Assembly: GCA_964242425.1 (NCBI GenBank) | Contig: CAXTCK010000211.1 | Coordinates: 1-5,627, forward strand | Direction of reading: 5' to 3' | Length of the DNA: 5,627 nt | From: Lichenicola sp964242425 | GTDB lineage: Bacteria; Pseudomonadota; Alphaproteobacteria; Acetobacterales; Acetobacteraceae | In this document: positions 1-5,270 of the stretch, in pieces | Layout: each line of letters opens with the position of its first letter | Numbering within the stretch: the stretch's first letter is position 1 | Notes under the pieces: model-generated | Seen by the model: the letters and a program-made list of their open reading frames with translations, nothing else | The model's database searches: none | What the model was told of the DNA's origin: nothing | Made by a program: the position numbers and the translations under genes

Positions 1-912
1 CGCATCCTGCACCGGCTGCGTCCCGCCGCGGTGGTGGGCTTCGGCGGCTATCCCTCGGTGCCGCCGCTGCTGGGCGCGCGGCTGCTGGGCCGTGCCCGGC
101 CGTGCATCGTCCTGCACGAGGGCAACGCGGTGCTGGGCCAGGCCAATGCCCTGCTCGCCCGCTTCGCCGACGCGGTCGCCACCAGCTTCGACCGGGTCGC
201 CCGCCTGCCTGCCGGCGCCAATGCCGTGCTGACCGGCATGCCGGTGCGGGCCGACATTGCCGCCGCCGCGCACAGCCCCTATCCGGACGCAACCGGAACG
301 CTTCGCCTGCTGGTGTGGGGCGGCTCGCTCGGCGCGCGGGTGTTCGCCGACGTGGTGCCGCAAACGCTGGCAGCGCTTCAGCCCGCCTTGCGCGGCCGGC
401 TGTCGGTGACGCAGCAGGCCAGGGCCGAGGACGTGGACCGGGTGCGCGCCGCCTATGCCGCCGCCGGGATCGACGCGGAGGTGGCGCCCTTCCTGCACGG
501 CATCGCGTCCCGCCTGCAGGCGGCGCATCTGGTGATCGGCCGCGCCGGCGGCTCCTCGGTCGCCGAGCTGGCGGTGGTCGGGCGCCCGTCGATCCTGGTG
601 CCGCTGCCGATCGCCGCGTCCGACGAGCAGACCGCCAACGCGTCGGCGCTGGTCGAGGCCGGCGGCGGCTGGATGCTGCGCCAGAACGAGCTGTCCCCGG
701 ACACGCTCGGCACGCTGCTGGCGGCCCTGCTGCCCGACCCGTCACGGCTTCGCGACGCGGCCGACGCCGCGGCACGTCTTGGCAGGCGGGACGCCGCCTC
801 CACCCTGGCCGACCTGGTCGAGAAGCAGCTCACGATTTCGAGAGATTCCCGCTTGCATCTCGCGCCTGCAAGTCCCATCCCCGGTTCCGCCAGCCGGGAG
901 ATGCCAGCATGA
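1..912 (+). CDS. murG: MurG, lipid II-forming N-acetylglucosaminyltransferase (5' partial)
   Basis: The frame is open from base 1, so the N-terminus (perhaps 60-70 residues, including the first glycine-rich loop) lies outside the window; 303 residues are present. MurG transfers GlcNAc from UDP-GlcNAc to lipid I at the inner face of the cytoplasmic membrane, giving lipid II. Seen in the fragment: GFGGYPS (residues 13-19), HEGN followed by a VLGQAN stretch (39-48), GGSLGAR (107-113, the second-domain loop matching GGSQGAR of E. coli MurG), RAGGSSVAEL (181-190, the UDP-GlcNAc loop with conserved Glu189) and DEQTANA (208-214, matching the sugar-contacting Gln). HEGN replaces the usual HEQN, but the nucleotide-sugar-contacting Asn is kept. 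The last 26 residues (278-303) run past the normal fold end and use atypical codons. The stop overlaps the murC start as ATGA. Identification is firm; the true start is not visible. Confidence 0.96.
   Translation, partial: RILHRLRPAAVVGFGGYPSVPPLLGARLLGRARPCIVLHEGNAVLGQANALLARFADAVATSFDRVARLPAGANAVLTGMPVRADIAAAAHSPYPDATGTLRLLVWGGSLGARVFADVVPQTLAALQPALRGRLSVTQQARAEDVDRVRAAYAAAGIDAEVAPFLHGIASRLQAAHLVIGRAGGSSVAELAVVGRPSILVPLPIAASDEQTANASALVEAGGGWMLRQNELSPDTLGTLLAALLPDPSRLRDAADAAARLGRRDAASTLADLVEKQLTISRDSRLHLAPASPIPGSASREMPA
852..872 (+). repeat. 6-bp inverted repeat in the 3' tail of murG
   Basis: CTTGCA at 852-857 and TGCAAG at 867-872 are perfect reverse complements separated by 9 nt. They lie in the lower-GC, relaxed-codon end of murG, about 40 nt before the murC start. 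This could be a weak RNA hairpin or an operator-like dyad. A 6-bp dyad can also arise by chance, so no function is assigned. Confidence 0.35.
896..900 (+). promoter_or_regulatory. Ribosome-binding site of murC
   Basis: GGGAG lies 8 nt upstream of the murC ATG at 909, inside the end of murG. It supports 909 over any upstream in-frame start. Part of it (CCGGG, 894-898) can pair with CCCGG at 880-884 across a 9-nt loop, so it may be partly masked unless ribosomes translating murG pass through. Confidence 0.6.
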
Positions 913-2339
913 GAGCCCTGCCCTTATCGATCGGCACCATCCACTTCGTCGGCATCGGCGGCATCGGCATGTCGGGCATCGCCCAGGTGCTGCACACGCT
1001 CGGCTACGCGGTGCAGGGCAGCGACATCGCCGAGGGCGCCAACGTGCAGCGCCTGCGCGACGCGGGCATCAAGGTGATGGTCGGGCACGACGCCGCCAAC
1101 CTGGGCGACGCCCGCGTGGTGGTCACCTCCACCGCCGTGAAGCGCGACAACCCGGAAGTGGCGGCCGCCCGCGCACGCCTGGTCCCGGTGGTGCGTCGCG
1201 CCGAGATGCTGGCCGAACTGATGCGCCTGCGCTGGTCGATCGCCATCGGCGGCACGCACGGCAAGACCACCACCACCTCCCTGGTCGCCGCCGTGCTGGA
1301 AGCGGCCAAGCTCGATCCCACCGTGATCAACGGCGGCATCATCGAGGCCTACGGCACCAACACGCGCATGGGCGAAGGCGACTGGATGGTGGTGGAGGCC
1401 GACGAAAGCGACGGCTCCTTCCTGCGCCTGCCGGCCGTGATCGCCGTGGTCACCAACATGGACCCCGAGCACCTCGACCATTGGGGCACGCCGGAGGCGA
1501 TGATGCAGGCCTACGACCAGTTCGTCGGCAACATCCCGTTCTACGGCTTCGCCGTGCTGTGCCTGGATCATCCCAACGTGCAGGGCATGATCCCGCGCCT
1601 GTCCGACCACCGCGTCATCACCTACGGCTTCAGCCCCCAGGCCGACGTGCGCGCCGAGCGCATGGTGGCCGACAAGCGCGGCGCCACCTTCGAGGTGATC
1701 GTCACCGACCGCACCCGCAACCGCAGCCGCAAGATGGGCCCGTTCCGCCTGCCGATGCTGGGCAGCCACAACGTGCAGAACGCGCTGGCCGCGGTGGCGG
1801 TGGCGGTCGAGATGGAGATCGACGAGAGCACCATCCGCTCCGCCTTCGCCGACTTCCGCGGCGTCAAGCGACGCTTCACCCGCACCGGCGAGGCGGGCGG
1901 CATCACCGTGGTGGACGATTACGGCCACCATCCGGTGGAGATCGCCGCCGTGCTCAAGGCGGCAAGGCAGGCCGGCGCCCGTGACGTGGTGGCGATCGTG
2001 CAGCCGCACCGCTATTCGCGCCTGCAAACGCTGTTCACCGAGTTCTGCACCTGCATGAACGACGCCGGCACCGTGATCATCGCCGACGTGTACGCCGCCG
2101 GCGAGGCGCCGATCGAGGGCATGGACCGCGACGGCCTGGTGGACGGGCTGCGCGCCTCCGGCCACCGCTCGGTGGTGCCGCTGCCGGGCCCGGAGCACCT
2201 GGCCGAGATGGTGCACGCGATCGCCCGGCCCGGCGACTTCGTGATCTGCCTGGGCGCCGGCAACATCACCGCCTGGGCGCAGGCGCTGCCCGCCCAGCTC
2301 ATGTCGCTGCAGAAGAGCCGCGGCGGCCACGCGGCGTGA
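909..2339 (+). CDS. murC: MurC, UDP-N-acetylmuramate--L-alanine ligase
   Basis: This cytoplasmic ATP-dependent ligase adds L-alanine to UDP-MurNAc, the first amino acid of the peptidoglycan stem peptide. The 476-residue product is close to the E. coli length (491) and looks complete. N-terminal domain: GIGGIGMSG (15-23), the UDP-substrate Rossmann-like loop. Central ATPase domain: P-loop GTHGKTTT (115-122, Lys119), EADESDGSF (163-171) and TNMDPEHLDHW (182-192), which holds metal and catalytic residues typical of Mur ligases, then LGSHNVQNALAA (284-295). C-terminal domain: FRGVKRRF (316-323), DDYGHHP (336-342), QPHRYSR (365-371) and GAGNI (449-453). The GIGGIGMSG and DDYGHHP forms distinguish MurC from MurD, MurE and MurF. 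The ATG overlaps the murG stop (ATGA) and has GGGAG 8 nt upstream. The same frame stays open far upstream inside murG, but that stretch has no Mur signature. The stop overlaps the annotated murB start as GTGA. Confidence 0.98.
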   Translation: MRALPLSIGTIHFVGIGGIGMSGIAQVLHTLGYAVQGSDIAEGANVQRLRDAGIKVMVGHDAANLGDARVVVTSTAVKRDNPEVAAARARLVPVVRRAEMLAELMRLRWSIAIGGTHGKTTTTSLVAAVLEAAKLDPTVINGGIIEAYGTNTRMGEGDWMVVEADESDGSFLRLPAVIAVVTNMDPEHLDHWGTPEAMMQAYDQFVGNIPFYGFAVLCLDHPNVQGMIPRLSDHRVITYGFSPQADVRAERMVADKRGATFEVIVTDRTRNRSRKMGPFRLPMLGSHNVQNALAAVAVAVEMEIDESTIRSAFADFRGVKRRFTRTGEAGGITVVDDYGHHPVEIAAVLKAARQAGARDVVAIVQPHRYSRLQTLFTEFCTCMNDAGTVIIADVYAAGEAPIEGMDRDGLVDGLRASGHRSVVPLPGPEHLAEMVHAIARPGDFVICLGAGNITAWAQALPAQLMSLQKSRGGHAA

Positions 2340-2353
2340 ACGTCGTTCACGCC
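2333..2353 (+). promoter_or_regulatory. Perfect 9-bp hairpin over the murC stop / murB start
   Basis: GGCGTGAAC (2333-2341) and GTTCACGCC (2345-2353) are perfect reverse complements around a 3-nt GTC loop. The left arm contains the overlapping murB GTG (2336-2338) and murC TGA (2337-2339). In mRNA this would be a compact stable stem burying the proposed murB start. No T-run follows, so it does not look like a classical intrinsic terminator. It may tune murB translation, act as an mRNA processing or stability element, or be fortuitous. The structure is seen directly; its role is inferred. Confidence 0.55.
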
Positions 2354-3307
2354 CAGCCCCCGGAGCGGCACGACGTGGCGACGGGCCTCGGCCGGCTGGT
2401 GCCACCGGCGCGCGGCCGCCTCGACCGGTCGGCGCCGCTGGGCGCGCAGACCTGGTTCGGCGTCGGCGGCGCGGCGGAGGTGCTGCTGCGCCCGGCCGAT
2501 GCCGAGGACCTGTCGGGCTTTCTCGCCGCCCTGCCGCCGGAGCTGCCCGTCACCACCATCGGCAAGGCGTCCAACCTCATCGTCCGCGACGGCGGCCTGC
2601 CCGGCGTGGTGATCCGCCTCGCCCGCGGCTTCTCGGACATCGCGGTGGAAGCGGACGGTGTGGTGTGCGGGGCCGCCTGCCTCGACATGACGGTGGCCGA
2701 GCACGCCGCCGGCGCCGGCCTGCGCGGGCTGGAGTTCCTGGCCGGCATCCCGGGCTCGATCGGCGGTGCCGTGGCGATGAATGCCGGCGCCTACGGCGCG
2801 GAAATCACCGACGTGCTGGACTGGGCCGAGATCGTGAACCGCGAAGGCCAGTTCCTCCGGCTGCCGGTCGAGGCGCTCGGCTTCGCCTACCGCCGTTCCA
2901 GCCTGCCCGAGGGGGCGGTGGTGGTGCGCGTGCGCCTGCGCGGCGAAGGCACCGATCCGGCGATCCCACGCGCGCGCATCAACGAGATCCGCGCCGCCCG
3001 CGAAGCCTCGCAGCCGACCCGCGCCCGCACCGGCGGCTCCACCTTCCGCAACCCCGACCCGTCGCAGACTGCGTCCAGGGCCTGGCAACTGATCGACGAG
3101 GCCGGCTGCCGCGGGCTCCGCCTCGGCGGCGCGCAGGTCAGCGAGAAGCACTGCAACTTCCTGCTCAACACGGGCGACGCGTCGGCTGCCGACATCGAGG
3201 CGCTGGGCGAGGAAGTGCGCCGCCGCGTTTTCGACAGCTCGGGCATCGCGCTCGCCTGGGAGATCAAGCGGATCGGCGTACCGTCCGCGCAGGCGGTCGG
3301 CGCATGA
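2336..3307 (+). CDS. murB: MurB, UDP-N-acetylenolpyruvoylglucosamine reductase
   Basis: This cytoplasmic flavoenzyme uses NADPH and FAD to reduce the enolpyruvyl ether of UDP-GlcNAc, giving UDP-MurNAc, the MurC substrate. Of 323 residues, the first 30 or so are not recognisable. The FAD-binding domain follows: TWFGVGGAAEVL (39-50), GKASNLIVRDGG (76-87; the family usually reads GxGSN, so Ala78 is a mild variation) and GIPGSIGGAVAMNAGAYG (137-154). Then come YRRSS (185-189, with the substrate-binding Arg), GGSTFRNP (233-240; Ser235 is the expected proton donor) and WEIKRIG (308-314; Glu309 matches the catalytic Glu). The compact C-terminus suggests a type II MurB. The start is uncertain: GTG 2336 overlaps the murC stop but lacks an obvious Shine-Dalgarno and lies in a hairpin, while in-frame GTG 2375 has GGAG 9 nt upstream and would give 310 residues. 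Both keep the whole catalytic core. The stop overlaps ddl as ATGA. Confidence 0.96.
   Translation: MNVVHAQPPERHDVATGLGRLVPPARGRLDRSAPLGAQTWFGVGGAAEVLLRPADAEDLSGFLAALPPELPVTTIGKASNLIVRDGGLPGVVIRLARGFSDIAVEADGVVCGAACLDMTVAEHAAGAGLRGLEFLAGIPGSIGGAVAMNAGAYGAEITDVLDWAEIVNREGQFLRLPVEALGFAYRRSSLPEGAVVVRVRLRGEGTDPAIPRARINEIRAAREASQPTRARTGGSTFRNPDPSQTASRAWQLIDEAGCRGLRLGGAQVSEKHCNFLLNTGDASAADIEALGEEVRRRVFDSSGIALAWEIKRIGVPSAQAVGA
2362..2365 (+). promoter_or_regulatory. Possible ribosome-binding site for an alternative murB start
   Basis: GGAG lies 9 nt before the in-frame GTG at 2375. It is the only Shine-Dalgarno-like sequence near the 5' end of murB; nothing comparable precedes GTG 2336. It is short, and in DNA this rich in G a four-base match is weak evidence. 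Confidence 0.3.
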
Positions 3308-4272
3308 GCGCGCTTCCCACCGTCGCGGTGCTGATGGGCGGCATCTCGTCCGAGCGCGAGGTCAGCCTCAGCTCCGGCTGCGGCGTGCTGTCGGCGCTGC
3401 GCGAGGCAGGCTATGCGGTGCGCGCGATCGACGCCGAGTCCGACTTGGCAGCCCTGGTGGCCGACCTGTCCGCGGACCGCCCCGGCGTGGTGTTCAACGC
3501 CCTGCACGGCCGCTTCGGCGAGGATGGCGCGATCCAGGGCGTGCTGGACTGGATGGGCATCCCCTACACCCATTCCGGCATACGCGCGTCCGCGCTGGCC
3601 ATGGACAAGGTGGCGGCGCGCGCGATGTTCAGCTCCGCCGGCCTGCCGGTCGCGAATGGCCGCGTGATCGAGATCGAGCGCTTCGCCGCCGCCGACCCGC
3701 TGCCGCTCCCCTACGTGATCAAGCCGGTGAACGAGGGCTCGTCGGTGGGCGTGGACGTCGTGCGTGCCGGCTCCAACCGGCGCCACGAGATCGTTTCGGC
3801 CTGGCGCTACGGCCCGCTCGCCCTGGTCGAGGAGTTCATTCCCGGCCGCGAGATCACCGTGGGCGTCATGGGCGGCAACGAGAACGATGTCGGCGCCCTG
3901 ACGGTGACCGACATCACCCCCAACCCCGAGGTCGCCGCCCACGACTTCTACGACTACGAGGCCAAGTACGCGGCCGGCGGCTCCCGCCACGTGCTGCCCG
4001 CCGCGATCCACCCGGACGCGTTCGCGGACGCCCTGCGAATCGCGCTGGCGGCACACCGGGCGCTCGGCTGCCGCGGCGCGTCGCGCACCGATTTCCGCTA
4101 CGACGACACCGCGCATGGCGCCGACAAGCCCGGCCGGCTGGTGCTGCTCGAGGTCAACACCCAGCCGGGCCTGACCCCCACCTCGCTGCTTCCCGAGCAG
4201 GCAGCCCATCGCGGCATCAGCTTTCCCGCCTTGTGCGCCTGGATGGTGGAGAACGCCGCATGCCGCGCGTGA
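3304..4272 (+). CDS. ddl: D-alanine--D-alanine ligase (Ddl)
   Basis: Ddl is a cytoplasmic ATP-grasp enzyme that joins two D-alanines into the dipeptide that MurF adds to the stem peptide. The 322-residue product is slightly longer than E. coli DdlB (306) and looks complete. N-terminal domain: GGISSEREVSLSSG (12-25; Glu17 corresponds to E. coli Glu15) and NALHGRFGEDG (65-75). ATP-grasp region: YVIKPVNEGSSVGV (137-150), EEFIPGREITVGVMGG (176-191), FYDYEAKY (215-222), SRTDF (260-264) and LLEVNTQPGLTPTSL (281-295). Asp263, Glu283 and Asn285 match the Mg2+ ligands, and Arg261 and Ser294 match substrate-binding positions. The active-site loop tyrosine (Tyr216) fits D-Ala-D-Ala rather than the D-Ala-D-Lac specificity of VanA-type enzymes. 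The ATG overlaps the murB stop as ATGA with no strong Shine-Dalgarno, so initiation probably depends on coupling. Location within the dcw cluster suggests the ddlB type. Confidence 0.97.
   Translation: MSALPTVAVLMGGISSEREVSLSSGCGVLSALREAGYAVRAIDAESDLAALVADLSADRPGVVFNALHGRFGEDGAIQGVLDWMGIPYTHSGIRASALAMDKVAARAMFSSAGLPVANGRVIEIERFAAADPLPLPYVIKPVNEGSSVGVDVVRAGSNRRHEIVSAWRYGPLALVEEFIPGREITVGVMGGNENDVGALTVTDITPNPEVAAHDFYDYEAKYAAGGSRHVLPAAIHPDAFADALRIALAAHRALGCRGASRTDFRYDDTAHGADKPGRLVLLEVNTQPGLTPTSLLPEQAAHRGISFPALCAWMVENAACRA
4248..4253 (+). promoter_or_regulatory. Ribosome-binding site of ftsQ
   Basis: GGAGAA, within the longer purine-rich GGTGGAGAA at 4245-4253, lies 6 nt before the ATG at 4260. 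It decides the start in favour of 4260 over the in-frame GTG at 4233, which has only pyrimidine-rich sequence upstream. The site lies within the last codons of ddl. Confidence 0.65.
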
Positions 4273-5270
4273 AGCCGAACAACCAGGCGGGCGGGCTGAT
4301 CGATCGTCCGTCGCGGGTCGGCATCTTCGCCAGGCGCCAGCGCCGGCTGCTGCGTCCGGCGCTGTGGTCGATGGTGGTGGTCGCTAGCATCGCCGGGGCG
4401 CTGCACATGTCCCGCCTGATGCGCGACGAGGCCGCGTTCGCCCCCTTGCGCAGCGAGCTCGGCCACAAGGTGGCGATGCGCATCGCCACCATCACCATCT
4501 CCGGGCGCGACATGACCACCGAGGCGGCACTCCAGGGGGCGCTGGGTGTGAAGGTGGGCGACGACATGCTCGGCTTCTCGGTGGAAGCGGCGCGCCGCCG
4601 CATCGACCGCCTCACCTTCGTGGAGCACGCCACGGTGGAGCGCCGCCTGCCCGGCACGATCGTGGTGCAGCTTACCGAGCGCCGCCCGTTCGCGGTGTGG
4701 CAGAACCAGGGCCGCTTCGTGCTGATCGACCGCAGCGGCGCCCTGGTCGCCGACCAGGGCATGAACGGCAAGGACGCGGACGCCTTCGCCCAGCTTCCGC
4801 TGGTGGTGGGCGCCGGCGCCCCGGCGGCGGCAGAATCGCTGATCGCGGCGCTCGCGGCCGAGCCGGACGTGCGCGCGCACGTGGTGGCCGCGGTGCGCGT
4901 CGGTCAGCGCCGCTGGAACCTCACGCTTCGCAACGGCTGCGACGTGCTGCTGCCCGAAGGCGAGGAGCCGGCGGCGTTGCACCGCCTGGCGCAGCTGCAG
5001 CGCAGCCAGCAACTGCTCCTGCGTCCGCTTGAAGCGATCGACATGCGCCTGCCGGACCGGCTGGTGGTGCGCCCGCGCCCGGTTCCGCCCGCCGACCCGG
5101 CCGCCGCGGGTTCGGCCAACGGGGATGCGGCCGGCCCTTCCCCTGCTCCTGTTGACGGTAGGCCCGCATCGGGCAGGCCGGGCGGCAGGGAAGGTGGCGT
5201 AGTCCCCGCGACCGCCGGCGGAACCGAGTCCGGTGCGGCGATCCTCGATTCCGGCAGGAGGCCGGCATGA
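4260..5270 (+). CDS. ftsQ: FtsQ, cell division protein (POTRA domain)
   Basis: FtsQ is a bitopic inner-membrane divisome protein that links early Z-ring proteins to FtsB/FtsL and the septal peptidoglycan synthase. The 336-residue product has a basic cytoplasmic N-terminus (basic cluster RRQRRLLR, 25-32), one membrane segment at about 34-50, and a periplasmic POTRA domain at about 74-143 with a characteristic ERRLPGTIVVQLTERRPFAVW stretch (127-147). The FtsQ beta domain follows, with VLIDRSG (154-160), LRNGCDVLLPEG (232-243) and the closing DMRLPDRLVVR (261-271). Residues 272-336 are a Pro/Gly/Ala/Arg-rich low-complexity tail beyond the normal family end, with relaxed third positions and five AGG arginine codons. 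ATG 4260 is chosen for its Shine-Dalgarno; GTG 4233 would add nine residues. The gene overlaps ddl by 13 nt and ftsA by ATGA. Confidence 0.94.
   Translation: MPRVKPNNQAGGLIDRPSRVGIFARRQRRLLRPALWSMVVVASIAGALHMSRLMRDEAAFAPLRSELGHKVAMRIATITISGRDMTTEAALQGALGVKVGDDMLGFSVEAARRRIDRLTFVEHATVERRLPGTIVVQLTERRPFAVWQNQGRFVLIDRSGALVADQGMNGKDADAFAQLPLVVGAGAPAAAESLIAALAAEPDVRAHVVAAVRVGQRRWNLTLRNGCDVLLPEGEEPAALHRLAQLQRSQQLLLRPLEAIDMRLPDRLVVRPRPVPPADPAAAGSANGDAAGPSPAPVDGRPASGRPGGREGGVVPATAGGTESGAAILDSGRRPA
5251..5265 (+). promoter_or_regulatory. ftsA Shine-Dalgarno at a small GC hairpin
   Basis: AGGAGG (5256-5261) is a full-consensus Shine-Dalgarno 5 nt before the ftsA ATG at 5267. It is flanked by the perfect complementary arms CCGGC (5251-5255) and GCCGG (5261-5265), so its first five bases, AGGAG, would sit in the loop of a 5-bp all-GC hairpin. 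In the ftsQ frame the six bases are two consecutive AGG codons (Arg333-Arg334). The strength of the site supports the long form of FtsA. The hairpin may limit ribosome access unless ftsQ is being translated; that role is inferred. Confidence 0.6.

Noticed and set aside
102..908. In-frame upstream extension of murC (ATG at 102)
   Set aside because: It overlaps murG in another frame, encodes Arg/Ala/Gly-rich sequence without any Mur signature, and murC has a good start with GGGAG at 909.
2333..2360. Intrinsic transcription terminator after murC
   Set aside because: The 9-bp stem is real, but it is followed by CAGCCCCCGGAG with no T-run, and the operon plainly continues.
2665..3303. In-frame upstream extension of ddl
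   Set aside because: It is the shadow of murB in another frame. The Ddl fold begins at the 3304 ATG, whose N-terminus aligns with E. coli DdlB.
3300..3311. GCGC-ATGA-GCGC dyad around the ddl start
   Set aside because: The stem is only 4 bp of self-complementary GCGC, which is very frequent by chance at this GC content.
4233..4259. GTG at 4233 as ftsQ start
   Set aside because: It has no Shine-Dalgarno and would deepen the overlap with ddl. ATG 4260 has GGAGAA at good spacing.
5152..5180. TTGACG as a -35 promoter element in the ftsQ tail
   Set aside because: No -10-like A/T-rich hexamer occurs 16-18 nt downstream; that region is almost wholly G/C.
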